DNA from: Wuchereria bancrofti
Lineage: Eukaryota > Nematoda > Chromadorea > Rhabditida > Onchocercidae
Length of the DNA stretch: 64,000 bases
NCBI GenBank assembly: GCA_005281725.1
Contig: SSBO01000001.1
Location: 2,340,399-2,404,398, forward strand
Direction: 5' to 3'
Shown: positions 30,829-44,256 of the stretch, one piece after another
Position numbering within the stretch: the first letter of the stretch is position 1
Layout: the number at the start of each line of letters is the position of its first letter
Made by a program: the position numbers and the translations under genes
Notes under the pieces: model-generated
Seen by the model: only the letters and a program-made list of their open reading frames with translations
Told to the model about the DNA's origin: nothing
Database searches by the model: none

Positions 30829-31062
30829 TTAACGGGTCATTTCATCTTCAAAATAAGATAGTACATACTGTGACCGTTTCACAATCAAAAAACCTAGTGA
30901 ATAGAGGAAATAGGCAGTCTCCCATACCGGAGGCACCAGACCCCTCAGACTCCCCAGAACCCATCTAACACATCTAGCCAGAAGTGGGAGTATAAATTGT
31001 ACCGCTTGTCGAATAATGAAATGAGCAAAGTTCGGATACGATGATCCGGCTACGGTTGTCAT
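30829..31062 (-). CDS. Small predicted membrane protein, first cistron upstream of rpt-6
   Basis: A single-exon frame of 77 codons from ATG to TGA. I do not recognise the family. The product has a polar N terminus (about 1-12), a long amphipathic to hydrophobic stretch (about 13-36, FIIRQAVQFILPLLARCVRW), a second hydrophobic stretch (about 43-60, WETAYFLYSLGFLIV) and a charged C-terminal tail (YFEDEMTR), so one or two membrane segments are likely. Composition is well mixed and less AT-driven than chance frames nearby. It lies on the same strand as rpt-6 with a 106-base gap containing a trans-splice-like acceptor. Alternatively it is a chance ORF or an upstream ORF in the rpt-6 leader. Confidence 0.55.
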   Translation of the reverse strand: MTTVAGSSYPNFAHFIIRQAVQFILPLLARCVRWVLGSLRGLVPPVWETAYFLYSLGFLIVKRSQYVLSYFEDEMTR

Positions 31063-31369
31063 GGATTGGCAGCAGAGACAAGGTGACTCCGTGTGTTTGC
31101 GTCTACGTGCGTGAGTGTGTGCATGTGTGTGTGCGTGCGTCTATGTGTGTGTGCGTGTTTAGGCATTTGTGTGTTTGGACATATTTGATGGTTGTATATT
31201 AGAGATAAAGTGATGCATATATAGTCTTTTAAGAAAGCTGTTAATTTTGAATGAATTTTTGAAATTTCAGGAATAGCAATTATCTTAGGCACTTCATAAC
31301 TTCTAGTTTGTATTGTGTCGGATAAGTTCTGCGGAACTTCCTATGGGTTTCGGGTACTAAATATTGGTA
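31063..31369. promoter_or_regulatory. Divergent promoter region with GT-rich repeat
   Basis: About 300 bases separate the divergent starts of the small ORF/rpt-6 pair (-) and kin-18 (+). The part at 31088-31172 is an imperfect (GT)n tract interrupted by CG-containing units. No TATA box or known motif is evident. Confidence 0.5.
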
Positions 31370-34300
31370 ATGCCGGCTACGTCAATAGGTAAACCGGGTA
31401 GCTTGAAGGATCCCGCTGTTGCTTCATTATTCTGTGTTAAAGATCCCGAACAACGTTTCGAGGATCTTCGTGAAATTGGTCATGGCTCATTCGGAGCTGT
31501 TTTCTTCGTATGTTCTTTTTCCTTTTTTGTTTGTTTGGTAATTTGTTGGAAATAGTTAGACGTGAAGTAATATTGTACTTTATGACATCTCAACTCCTTT
31601 TATATATCAAGCGAAAGTAATTGATTTGCATTTTCACTGAGACATTTCTGATAAGTTTTTCCTTGTTAATTGTTCTGCTGAAAGTATTTGCTTAAGGGAT
31701 TTTTTCTAAAAGTCTTTTCCTCTCCTTTTCTTTTGTGAAAGAAGAGACTTCACAGTGGAAATTTTCATAAAGGAAAATAAAGGAAAAGGAACTTCTCCAC
31801 TTAACTTCTTATTTTAAAATGCGTTTATTTTGTATGGAAATTCTGTATAAAACTTAATATTTGGTGGAATTTTTTAATAAAAGTTTTTTGCTGTCAGTTG
31901 AGTTTTTCATGGAGGCTCCAAAAAATTGGAGAAAGTGATTTGATTATCCATCATTTGATCTTGTCGGATGGCATTTTATGATTAATGATTCTTATGATTG
32001 AATCCATATCAAATTACAGAAATTTTGACTTTATTTATAAGGTAGGTTTTCTGTGAAGAGCTTTTTACTAATAATTAAAGTTTTAGGCCCAGGATTTGGA
32101 AACGAATACAACGGTTGCAATTAAGAAAATGGCTTTTTCCGGCAAACAATCGGCTGAAAAGTGGTCTGATATCATCAAGGAAGTGTCCTTCCTGAAAAAT
32201 ATTAAACATGAAAATATTGTTGAATATAGAGCATGCTATCTAAAGGAACATACTTGTTGGGTAACTTTTATGAATTTTGAGAGTCTGTGTATTTTTAAAT
32301 TGACCTGTACATAAGCTGAAGCGCAGGCATAAATTGCAAAATAGTAAAACGGTTGCAAAATTTATTTTTGATTTACAATTTTTAAAATTATTATTGGCAT
32401 CTTATTGTATTCTTATATTCATTTTAAACAAATCTGAACATTAATAAGAATTTAGTGACAATTTTTGCTTTTTTGTCAATTAAATGATGAAAATTATTTC
32501 AGCTTGTGATGGAATATTGTATTGGTTCTGCAGCAGATATAGTTGAAGTACATCGTAGTCCAATACGGGAATGTGAAATTGCTGCTGTTATTGAACAGAC
32601 CCTTTTTGGGCTCGCTTATCTGCATAAATTAGGACGTATACATCGAGATGTCAAAGCTGGAAATATTCTTTTAACTGACAATGGTGTCGTTAAACTTGGT
32701 GAGTTGTTTACTTATAAATTTATTATTTACAGTAAATTTGGAAGTGATGTTTGGTTATAAAACACTTTTTTTAGTTAAATTTTTATCAGCTCTTATTTAA
32801 ATATGCTTTCAATGGTGATTGCGTTCGATGGAGATAAAAATGATTTTGATATCTGAACTAGTGGATTATAGCTGACTTCGGGAGTGCTTCCACTTTATGT
32901 CCTGCTCAGAGTTTTGTCGGTACGCCGTACTGGATGGCTCCTGAAGTTATTTTGGCGATGGATGAAGGTCATTATGACCAGAGCGCAGATATTTGGTCTC
33001 TTGGAATCACTTGTATCGAATTAGGTTATTTCTTCGTTTCTGTATGATTTGATTAATTTTTGGAAAAAATACATTTAACTTCATATTTGGTCAGTATAAA
33101 ATAAGTGAATTTTTATTAATTTTTTGTAAACGCCATACTTATAATTAACTGTCATGGGACTTTAAAGCAGAAAGACGTCCACCTCTTTTCAACATGAATG
33201 CAATGTCCGCACTGTATCATATTGCTCAGAATGATCCCCCAAAGCTTTCACATGGCGAGAACTCTTCATCGTGGTCTACGGACTTCCACTCATTCGTTGA
33301 TCTTTGCTTACGTAAAGATCCACGAGAGCGAATGAAGACGAGTCCTTGTCAGCAAGTAAGTTGTTTATTTCCGTTATGTTGTCCCTTTAGATGCAGTGAA
33401 TATGAGCGTAAATTAGTGCTACAGAAAGGAAGGGAATATATGAGTTCTACTTCCTGCATTTCCTTCAAAGGACTGGCAATTATTTGAACTTCTTGCAGCA
33501 TCCATTTATTGTGAATGGACGTTTGGATGGTGTAATTTTGGAATTGATTACAAGAACAAAGGCACTAGTCAGTGACCTGGACAACTTCCAGTATAGGAAA
33601 ATGAGAAAATTAGTTTATCTTGACGAGCAGCAAAGTATTGTGACCGACGATACGATGACAACGGACCGGCATGATGTGGTATCTCTGCTTTATTTTTCTA
33701 TAAGTTGTCAGATTTATTTTAATGTTTACTTTTCGTCTTATGCTTCTCGACACTTTTTTTTTGTTACATTGCCAATGTTGTTAAAGTTGTGGAAGCTCGG
33801 TTTTCTTTTCGGTCGCAAGACTATGTCTGCTGTTGTCTAGATGCTTTTAAGATGAGTCAGCTCGTGATGCATTAAGATGAAAATTACGCTGTAGTAAAAG
33901 AGAGAAGTTATAAAAGATAGGGAATCGCAATGGTTTATATGAGGCGAAAGAAACTGATATGGTATGCTAGAATGAATCGTAAGATTGTGATAAGGTCTTT
34001 AAATGACTACTAGATTTACCAAATTTTTTCGGATGGAAAACTTATTGAATATGAAATAACGTTGCATTTTTCAGACAGTTTCGAACTGATATTATAATGG
34101 TTTTGCAGGACGAAGAATTATCAGGAATGGGAGGGTCAGCAAGCTCGCGGTCAAATTCGATTTCTTCATTCCAGTCGTATCATTCAAACGCTCCTATTTC
34201 CGACAGTCATCATGGAGATAGTGGCAAGGCCATTACTTCACGACCTCTTATTCCTCTTCGTGTTCTTTCGTCAGTTAGCTCTGATATCAACAATATCAAT

Positions 34301-37300
34301 GAAGATTTCGATAACATTGACAAGGTATATAAAATCATTTTTTCATATGTTGGAAAACGACACGATTTTGCCTTTGATTTTTAAAATTATAAGGAAGCAA
34401 ACAAGATGCATTTCAGAATACCGGAATTATAACTAGAATTATACGCTATTGCTTCCAGTTTTCAATTTATTTTATAGTTGCCGAAACTGAAAACTTGTGA
34501 TTTTCTTCCAGGTTTTTATTTTTTTTACTTTTATTTTTTTTTTAAATTAATAGTTCCTAGGTTTCAGAATCGGACGATAATTCATGTTGGTGATGGAGGA
34601 AGCCACTGTATGCATTCAATGCATGAATCATCTCTTGTTGAAGAAACTTCGTCAGGAATACCAACATCCACCTTAATGTCAGACGAAACTAGGCCGATAA
34701 ATGTATGCTCTCATTACTCTCATTACTTTCGTTTATTTGCAACTTTAATTATGAAATGTATTTTTGTCTAAACTAGGTTTTTTTTTACGCAATGCATATA
34801 TGTAATTTTGTAGGAGGAAATGGCAACTCTTCGACGATCGAAGTTTTCAACGTTGCGAACAACGAAACTGATTTCAAAGGAACTAGAGGAATATAACAGG
34901 GAGAATAATATATACGAACAAATGAGTGGTTACAAACGTTTGCGTCAGCAACACCAGAAGGAATTGAAGCAGGTCAGTTTTGATTTAGCGGACCAATGAT
35001 ACAGAAGCACGGGAAGAGTTGGGGTGTATTTTTTCCTAAAAGTTCTTTACAAATGCATAGAATTGATAACATTTTGGTAAATCTTCTATTCGAACAAAGA
35101 AATCTAGTTTACTATTTTTTGCAATTTAAAAGTCTTTTCTTTTTAGCTCGAAGAGAAATGTGCAATGGAAATGGAATCGTTTAAACAAAAAGCTGATAAA
35201 GAATATGAAAATCTTTTAAATGCTTTTAGCAAAGAACTTCAACGCCTACGTAGCAGTCAAAATGCTGAAAAAGATAAAAAGGTAAATTTTTTATTTCAGC
35301 TCTATAGTGTGGTTTTCAAATACAATCCGATTATTACGAAATGTGGTTTAGAGTTCCCTTATTTTTTCTTATTTTAAATGCAAAGTAAATTTCAACCTTA
35401 TTAATACTGATCCCTTGATATAAATATCAGAATTTCAAAGTGCAAGAAATTTGCAAGTAGATATCATTTACTTTATGAATAATCTCAAGTTCAATTAATT
35501 TTAATGTTCCGTGCTCGAACTTAAATTTAATGCTGTTTTCTATCTTATCAAACTTTTTCCTTTCAGCTCCGTGAATATGATGAAACAGAGCGTAGGTTAC
35601 GACGTCAGTTAAATTCACAACACGAAAACGAGCTAAAAGCATTCGCTAACGCTCAGAAGAAGGAATATAAGCACAATAAGGAAAGGGCAAAAATGGTAAA
35701 TTTTCTCATATCTGTTACTGAGAAAAACTCTCTGATAGTATTCGCAGTGCATATTTGCAATGTTGACTACAAATTTGGATTACCATCTAGCTTTGCATAC
35801 ATCTGCTGGAATTAAATCATAATTCTTGATTTTTTGAGGAATTAAAAGAACGCTATGGCATGCGTTCTGCGTATGAAAGCGCATTGAAGGAGACGAAAGC
35901 TGTTTTGAATGCACGGCGTACTGATGCGGAAGCGATATTTTCTCGTGAACAGAAAATAACGATGGAAAATGAAATTCGAAGGCTGAAGGGAGTTCGTATG
36001 GTTGAGATGCATACTTTGATCGAAAAACTGGCCGTAGATGTATGTTTTTTGTGATTTAATATAAATTCAAGGCGTTATATGTGTTTCAGAGCAAGGATGA
36101 TATGGAATGATACTTGCAGTGAAAACGCTGAGATTGTTTATTTCTTCAGTGCAGACGGACTATCATTTGCTAATAAGCAAAGCTTTTTAATTCTTCATAA
36201 ATATTTGCTTCATGAGAAGTATTCGTTAATACCAATTTTTTCAGATAGGATGATATGATAGGTTTATATATGAAGTAGAATTTAATTCAGGAGTTAAAAT
36301 TCAAAGGGAAACAACTGGAAACAAGCCATGCTTTGTTAAGAAAACATCATGAACAAACAAAACAACTTGAATTATCACTTTTAATCGAAAGCCAGCGCAT
36401 GAAGCGGCGACATCTGGAGAAGCAGCATGAAGCTGAAACTTCAAATCAGTTGCAGTATAATCAGAGAGTTACAGATGAAACTATGAAACGACATGCTTTG
36501 CAATCAAAACAACAGCCCAAAGAATTGAAGGTTTTGTTGTAGTCTGATTAATTCAATGAAACTCATCATAATTTCTTGCCGTGTGTATTTTTTTTTTCTT
36601 GTTGTTGACTGATCAAACGTTATGGCCTTTTATTTTATTTTTATTTTTTGGATAGGAAGTGAAGTAGGTGGTGCGTTTCACATCTCTTAGTGCATCACTT
36701 TTAATGAAATAAAATTTCCTTTAGGTTCTTTTCTTTCGAAGTAGTTTATTACTTTTCTAATTTGCCTCTTACTTTTTCCTTTTAATCTATCTCTTCTAGG
36801 CAAAAGAGTTACAAATAAGAAAGCAGTATCGACAGGCAGTGAAAACACAATTGAGGCAAAGCAAGCTACTACAAGCTCAAGTACGCTTTCCGGATTTTGT
36901 TTTCTGTGATCTTTCGATGTTGAATTAAAATTTTTTTTTTCGTATTTTCTTGTTTTGGCTTCTAATTTTGATTTGGAAGGGATTTTCAGGTTTTGAGTTG
37001 CACACCAAAGGAAGAACATAGGGAAATGATAGTAAAATTGAAGGAAGAGCAAAAGAGAAAATTAGCAACATTGGCGGGGCAGTATGAAAGCACCATCGAA
37101 AGTTTGCTACGAGATTTGACCGTAAAATTAGAGTCTTGGCAGGTAATATTCAATGTTTTTATGTATATTATTGATTCCGGTAGTTGATTTGATAGTTATC
37201 TCTCGTTCTTGCTTAACTTTATATATTTTTTTAAACTCAGTAGTCATTACGATCAAGCTCCATGTAAAACTTTTTTTATTTGAATTCAGGAAATAAGTTA

Positions 37301-38163
37301 TCTTTTTCTGTTAAAATATTTTACTTGTTACCTGGCGCTTCATAAAAATTTCCTTGCGCATTGATTAGCATCCAGGTTGTTTCCTTTCCTTCTGCGATTT
37401 TGTTACAGTTCCGTTGATACATTGTTTTATACATTGCTTTGTTTAGGAAGATGAATTGAAAGCTTTGAAAGAGAAACTTGAAAAGGAAATGGATATGCTC
37501 AAAGACTTCCAAAGTCGACAGAAAAGTTGTCTCGAAGAGAACTGTAAAAGGGAAGAACAGAAATTGGCGGAACGCACTTCAATAAGAAAAGCGGTCATCG
37601 AGAAAAAAGTATTCTTTACTTATTGTTTGAAACAATGTAAATATCATTTAAATACATATTTGTGGAAAAAATTTGACCGCTTAGAACATTTTACTGTTTG
37701 GATTTATTATGATGACCATGTTACGAGCTGAATGAGAGAAGGATTTACATATTTTTAACTTTTGAACTATTCTGCTGGAAGTCTTTATGATGGATAGTAC
37801 TTTCGAAAATGTTATCATTAAAGCCAATCATTTAGATAGGTTGTATATGTGATATAAAGACACGAAGAGAAATAAGACACAGATTAGAAAAAGTGAATAG
37901 GATTCTGTCGCATTTTCAAGCTTTTTTCGTTATCATCCATTTAGATGGAAGAAGAGAGGGCATCTCTGGAAACTGAGCGCCAGAAAATGTTAAAAACGAT
38001 AGAGGAGAAGCATCGCATTGAAAAATCGACATTTTTTGATGATGAACAAAAGGCGCTGAATGAACATACGCATCAGATATCCTCATCGGCTTCTCAATTT
38101 AGTTCGCAGGACACCTTATGCTCAATTTCTTCAAATCTTCATTCATTAGCTACAAATTCTTAG
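31370..38163 (+). CDS. kin-18: TAO-family Ste20 kinase (TAOK1-like)
   Basis: TAO kinases are MAP3K-level Ser/Thr kinases acting on p38/JNK and Hippo signalling and on the cytoskeleton. Seventeen exons: 31370-31507 (ATG), 32087-32260, 32503-32698, 32872-33024, 33168-33355, 33499-33678, 34109-34324, 34568-34702, 34814-34972, 35147-35281, 35567-35695, 35839-36039, 36291-36530, 36800-36880, 36990-37142, 37447-37608, 37945-38163 (TAG); 952 residues. The kinase domain (about 26-290) has [26 protein letters not shown] and GTPYWMAPE, so it is predicted active. Family-specific blocks are the N terminus [34 protein letters not shown] and [12 protein letters not shown]. The C-terminal half (about 460-950) is charged coiled coil, with [32 protein letters not shown] and [17 protein letters not shown] matching vertebrate TAOKs in order. 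The start was chosen because it gives the MPATS...GSLKDP N terminus expected of the family. Confidence 0.96.
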
Positions 38164-39291
38164 GATACCTTATTTTTATGAATCGTTTTGATATAAGACT
38201 TTCATAATGAACATTTGTTTAAGCTTTCTTCTGTTTTAAAGGATTATTCTGTCAAGCTTCCATTCTTCGGTGTACTACTGTAAACATTTAGAGACATTAA
38301 CGCTGTGATTCCAGAATCATATATAGTGAGAGTAGATGAAAGAAAATAGGAAATAACGTTTCTTCTAGTTGTACGTACATTGACTGAGTGTTATCAAACT
38401 ATGTATATTTTCGACTAATCTTAAAACCCCAAATTTAGTTTGTACTTTTTGAGCTCTTCCTCAGTTATTTCTTGAATTCAAGTTGTATTCAAGCGAATTC
38501 AGTAAGCTGTTTCCCAATAGTTTTGATTTGGATATCTGATATCCTAATTTATCTCCACTTTTCTCATTGCATGTCGATCAGAACTTTTAGTTACTAATTC
38601 AAAATCTGTTACGTTGAATTGAATTTACATTCAGCTTGACGACAATATAAAATGGTGGGAAATTTTAATGTTGTGGAATTCCTAAGATCTCATATTATTA
38701 CCTACCTCCTGTTGCTAATGTGCTATAGCTTTCGAATGGTTTAGGATTGTTCGTGGCTATTTTTGTCAATTTCTTCCAAATTTATAAAAATTTGGCAGGT
38801 ATGGATGAAATCATTTAATTTGTCGGTCATGTTCGAAAGTTCTGCTACTGAAATAAGTGTGCCATTTTGGCCTTGACCTTACCTTTTAACCTTCCATGTG
38901 TCTTTGGATTGTTCATTTTTCGATCAGTTGATTAGTCCTGATTTCAACTGCTAGGGAAGCAATTGCAACCAATTGCAGATAATTGGTATCATTGATGAAA
39001 TATCTCTTTAAGTCATAACTAATGCTTCAGTTGTGGGCTCTAGACGTTTACTTTGTATATTTTGATTTATATTTAACTGAATTGACAAATTCAATTTGTC
39101 CATATCCGAGATGCTTTCAAATTCGCAAACGTATCTAGAAATCCTCACCATTTCATTATTAGCTCCTAGATCGTTTTACGTAAATGCTGTAAATGCCGTT
39201 TTACGTAAATGCTTAAATATTTGAAGTTAATTAAATTTGACTGGTAGTTATCAGATTTTCTTGTCAAGATGCTAATATCCTTATTAATCTT

Positions 39292-39312
39292 CTGCTGCTG
39301 CTGCTGCTGCTG
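39292..39312. repeat. (CTG)7 microsatellite
   Basis: Seven tandem CTG units in otherwise AT-rich intergenic DNA. Confidence 0.9.
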
Positions 39313-39429
39313 CTTATATGCTTTTTTATCCCGACTGAATTATATATGATCATTTGGTAGGAACCGGTGCACCTTTAAAAAATTATATTATATGTGTGCC
39401 TTATATGTTTATTAGTGTGCCACCAGATA

Positions 39430-39575
39430 TTAATATTAGCATAGCTGTTATTATTTATTATGATATTTATTATTATTTATTTATTTTTATCATTATTGTT
39501 ATTATTGCTTTTACTATTATTATTATTTGTACTACTATTATTATTATTGATTATCATTTATTATTATTATGATTT
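39430..39575. repeat. TTA/ATT-rich simple repeat
   Basis: Imperfect TTAT and ATT units in intergenic DNA. The apparent ORFs across it are repeat translations. Confidence 0.75.
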
Positions 39576-40569
39576 AATACGTCAGCTGCATAACTCCATG
39601 AATATTTCGATGTTCAGTTTTTGTACTTCTCTTCGGGTTTCGTCTTTAATTCTAAAAAACCGTAAGCGTGAGTCACCCATTCAGTTGAAGAAATGAAGGT
39701 AAATCTCGACAAAAAATAATGAAGCGGTCGAGAAAAAATTGATTTGTTATGATCACTTTTGCTTGATTGTGCTTGACTGCATTCAAGTAAGCTGCGGTGA
39801 CTATTTTGTGAATTGTTCTTTATTTTTCCTTTCCGTGTTTTTTTCCGATTTGTGCTTTAGCTTAAACCATTTGTAATTATTAAATTTCCGTTTTCCTTTT
39901 TTTTTTCGACACACTTCGCCTGTACAGTATCATTTTCCTTTCCTAAGTGAGCAAATTTGTGTATCAAAATTTTATGTATACATGTCAGTTCTCACCTCTC
40001 TCCGTACTGTACTGCTATTTTTCACCGGAATATCAAAATTTTCTGAAACATATTAGATTTCAATTTTTTTTCCTTTGCTTATTGTTTTTTATTGATAGTT
40101 CTGGTTTGTACATGCTCACCATCATTCCAACACATTAATAAAATTTATATATTAATTTTCTTCCCTTGTGCCTGCAATACATACCAAGAAAAAAAATTGA
40201 TTAGAAATTCATCCAGTAATATGAGTTGGGTAAGCTTTAAGTTTAACAATAATCGTGATATATCACTAATTTTTTCAGTTGTGGTTTCAAATACTACACT
40301 TTGATCAATCAATATAATATGATAGTAGGGGGATGATGATACCTAAAAATACTGCTGGGAAGATTCATATAATTTTTAATAGGTCGGCAAGTTACTAATA
40401 AATCAGTCATACTACAAATAATTCAGTTATTCCTGAATGGAATCATATATAACAAGAAAATGGTGCAAAGATAAAGAACGAGTAAGTTATTGCTAATTTT
40501 AGCTTCGATAATTTCTTTTCTTCAATTTTCATTTATTTAGATGTTAGTAGAAAGAGAAAGAAGGGAATG

Positions 40570-40592
40570 GTTGTTGTTGTTGTTGTTGTTGT
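40570..40592. repeat. (GTT)n microsatellite
   Basis: About seven tandem TTG/GTT units. Confidence 0.85.
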
Positions 40593-42197
40593 GATTGTTG
40601 CTGAAATAATTTTTAATGACTATATGTAATTAATTGATCGACAAATATTTCGCAGACGATTTTATTGCTTAACAAAATTATATAAGAACCACATGATGGC
40701 ACCAATAACTCCCTTTTGCATATTAATAAACGAAAGATTAAATCTACGTATATTGAACCTAAACCTAGTAAAGTCATAAAAGTAACTTGGAACGAGAATG
40801 TTAAAGTTACTCTATTGATTTATAAAATTTATAGATTTATTCATGTCAACATTTAATAGGAGAATGTCCTTGGCTAAACATATGATATGATAGCTTATTC
40901 TGTCTTATTTTCTAAAATGCTACTAAGTGAAAGAGCGGTATTTGAAGGAGTAAATATTAAAGGTTATTTTATAGTGATGTTTTGGATTGGAGTTGCAAAG
41001 GAAAAGGATTTATTTTTATCAAAATCTTAAAAATTGGTGCAATACATCAAGATAGTCCAATGTTATACTACAAATATTGATGTGAAGGTTAAAGATTTGT
41101 TAAAGAAAAAACTTGATGGAGCAAAAATTCATTTAAAATTTTTAGAGATGCAAAACGAAAAATTTTAAATTAAATTTTTCATTGCTACGAAATAATCAAT
41201 CTGATCTTTTTTTTTATTTCTAAAAAACAAACAATTAAAATTTTAAATTGGGGAGAAAAAATGATAATTTACCAATTCATTTGAAAAACTCCTATCAAAA
41301 CGAGCTAAATTTAAATATTTTGAAGTGGTTAAGGTAGCATCAGACTACTCATTACTTATCAACAGCCAATAATTTTTAATAAACAAAAATAATAATTCAT
41401 ATATACAAACAAAAAAAATTGCTAGAAACTTCATTTATACTTGAAATCACTAAAAAACAAATCACTTACGCTATTTTTACATTATCACGTTAAGGCTGTC
41501 ATTTAAAAATGATAAAGCAGAAAACAGCTTTAAAAAAAAACCTAAGTTTTTAATAAACATTTAGCAACAAATCTAATTCAAAACAAAATTTAAGAAACAT
41601 TTACTATTATTTAAGTATGGAAATGCTTCCTTCTAATCTAATTAATTATATCAATGGCACACAATTATTCAATTATTTCAAATTGAGAATAGTTCATCTC
41701 TCTGCTACTTCTATTGCATTGATCTCAGTTTACGTCCAACTAGCATCATTTTAATTAATGAGAAAATTTGTAATAACTTACATTCTGCAGCAAATTTGCA
41801 GTTTGAAACAATTTGCATTACACAGCAAACTTCTAGTGATATTTGAATAAATTTTGTTTATACAAATGATTCCAAGTACTTGGCCAAGTATGGCCAAGTT
41901 ATTCCTTCAATTATTTATATTTAATCTGATTTAATCACAGCTATTAGCAATTTATTCCATCAAATAAAAATTAAACATTTAAAAGAAAAAGGAAAAAAAA
42001 AGAAAAGGAATGAGAGATAGTCGGTGACATTTATCGTTGTGCCTATCGTATCATTTTTAATTATCGGTTGTGATGATTGAGAGAAAAAGAAAAAATGCAT
42101 AAAATTGTTTTCTTTTTGGAAAGAAATTTCTTTATGATGAAATAGTAGTAAGCATGGTATGGTTTAGTCCTTTTTCATTATAAAAGAATTAATCAAG

Positions 42198-42266
42198 AGA
42201 TAAGGAGAGAGAGAAAGAGGGAGAGAGAGGGGGAGAGAAGAAGAGGATGGAGGGAGAGAGAAGCGA
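42198..42266. repeat. GA-rich purine tract
   Basis: An imperfect GAGA/GGGA purine run of about 65 bases. A complementary pyrimidine-rich stretch (CTCTC/CTTC) occurs about 230 bases downstream at 42495-42550, so the two could in principle pair. I treat both as low-complexity sequence. Confidence 0.7.
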
Positions 42267-43614
42267 TGATGCTGATAATTTAGTAGTTTCAGTGTGGAAA
42301 TCATAAAATTGCAACCAATCAATGAACAATAAAAAGAGCATATGAGTGAGAGCATTTCCACGAAAATAATTCATTGATCAATGAGTGATTGTTCAGTAAA
42401 ACTAATTGAACTCTAAATTGAACTAAATTTAAACTGTAATTTGTTAATTGAACTGTCTTCAACTTATTTGTTCACTATTTTTCTTCCTTTTCTAGGTTTT
42501 CTCCTCTCTCTCCCTCTTCTTCTTCCTCTCCTTCATTCTTTCCTCTCTGATTTCATCAAATGGAAATAGTCATTTATGATGGGTTAGTTGGTTATCCAAT
42601 GTTAATTTAAAACCGATGAAATTTTTGTAGAAAATATTTATTGGACGAAACATTAAATTTGCCATTTACTTCTTTTCCCTTCTTTCCAATTTCTACTTTT
42701 CTTTTTATATCACTTATATATTCTAATTCTATTCCACTTTATTTATTCTATTCTATCGCATTATATTATATTATATTCTACTAATGATTTCATGATAAAT
42801 TCTAATAAATTGTATTAAATTTATTATTTACCTTTTCCACTGCCATTTTCATTCCACATGCACATTTTAATCCTTTTTTATTCTATTCTAATTCTGTCCT
42901 ATTCTGTCCCATTCTATCATTTTTTTTTCATTGTCATTGTAATAAATTCCAAAAATTTCATTCAATATCATTTCATCTTATTAGTAATATTTATTTTCTC
43001 CTGAAAACAAAGGAATGCAATTTTTCTCGAGAACATTTCACAAATTTGAAATCGGTTAATTATCACTTTTTTCTTCATTATAAAACCATGAATTCAATAG
43101 CTTGATGAGACGTTTTCAAATTAGATAGGTTTATTTTAAATGTATGAAAGTTTTAATGTTTTGTTTATTTGTTTAATAGGAATAATCGATGTAAAAATTT
43201 CATTATTTTGAAACAATAAGAAGTGTATTATATATGTAATGCGTCATTTTGATAATAATTTTATTTTCACTTACTTTCATTAATTTTAATGAATGAATCG
43301 CCATATTTTATGCTTTTAATTAATTTGCAAAATCCTATAATTCTACTCTTTGTTCCATAATTAATAATTAAATTCTACCGTAACGAATGGAATGAAATGA
43401 AACAGTTTGGAAAGTTTCCTCCAAATTATTTAGAAGAATAAGAAGAAATTGTTTACCATATGATACAATTGTTGCTAATTCATCACTCAATCAATGCATT
43501 CTTTACTCATTGCTTTTTTCTCATTTTCAAATATATTCCATTATTCATTGATTACTGTATTACAGTATCTTACCTAAATTTAGCATTTTCAGCAATAACT
43601 GTGATGGAAATGAT

Positions 43615-43698
43615 GAACGCAGACGACAAAGAGAGCCATCTGTTGACAGTCATATATTGCAACTGTCATGGAATTGCTCTCTTTATATGCCTGTGTTC
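43615..43698 (+). ncRNA. mir-281: microRNA precursor, miR-281 family
   Basis: A hairpin whose 3' arm (43664-43685) begins TGTCATGGAATTGCTCTC, identical as remembered to the 5' part of insect miR-281-3p and sharing the GUCAUGG seed with C. elegans miR-46/miR-47. The 5' arm (43629-43650) begins AAGAGAGCCATCTG and ends GACAGT, matching the form of miR-281-5p. The arms pair through AAGAGAG with CTCTCTT and GACAGT with ACTGTC around a loop of about 12 bases. The stem continues outwards, with GAAC at 43615 pairing with GTTC at 43695. Both arms match one known miRNA family and the fold is right, so the call does not rest on the hairpin alone. It is intergenic on the + strand. I see no protein host gene. 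miRNAs act by guiding Argonaute to mRNA 3' UTRs. Confidence 0.93.
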
Positions 43699-44256
43699 TA
43701 AGCCTCCTTCAATATATACCAAATATTATTAAATTTTAAGAAAAATTTTAAAAAAAATTAAATTGAGAAAATTTACAGTAAACTAATTCAATAATTTAAA
43801 TAAGAAAACGAAAAATACATAACATTTTAATTTATGCATTTTACTAATTAAAATTCACTAGAAAAAAGAAAAATTTTCCTTTTTAAAAAGAAAAATTTTT
43901 CTTTTTCTGTTTAGTCTTCTATTTTGTCGTAAATATCCAAAAATTTCAATTATTATACATGCTTAGTTAATTTATTTTATACTGATAAAAAAATTTTCGT
44001 CGTTTTTCTGCTAGCTTTTTTTTAGAATTATATGATCTGCTTATCTGCTTGCATTTACATATTCACTTACTCTTCTTATCATTGTTTATTATATCAAATG
44101 TTAATCGTTATATTAATAACGATATAATAAGCTGATAATAAAAGAGCATATTTCAATTTGAAAATACATGAGACTAACAATGGCGACGAAAGTACCAAAT
44201 ATTGAAATACGCATTCAATTTCCATTGGCTCATTTTAAATGAGTTAATCATCAAAT
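43699..44256. other. Intergenic, nothing recognised
   Basis: AT-rich sequence between the miR-281 hairpin and the 3' end of the small secreted-peptide gene. One short inverted repeat, ATCGTTAT/ATAACGAT, lies near 44105-44126. No coding signal is evident. Confidence 0.45.

Larger units (their letters stand above)
38164..43614. other. Gene-poor AT-rich intergenic region
   Basis: I find no protein gene in these 5.4 kb. It contains several simple repeats listed separately and a stretch at about 42710-42920 of degenerate ATTCT-like pentamers. Open frames at 39354-39572 and 39460-39696 are translations of TTA/ATT repeats. The nearest recognised element downstream is the miR-281 hairpin, whose primary transcript could begin here. 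Confidence 0.5.

Noticed and set aside
42164..42374. Ser/Leu-rich minus-strand ORFs
   Set aside because: They read through the GA-rich tract and are low complexity only.
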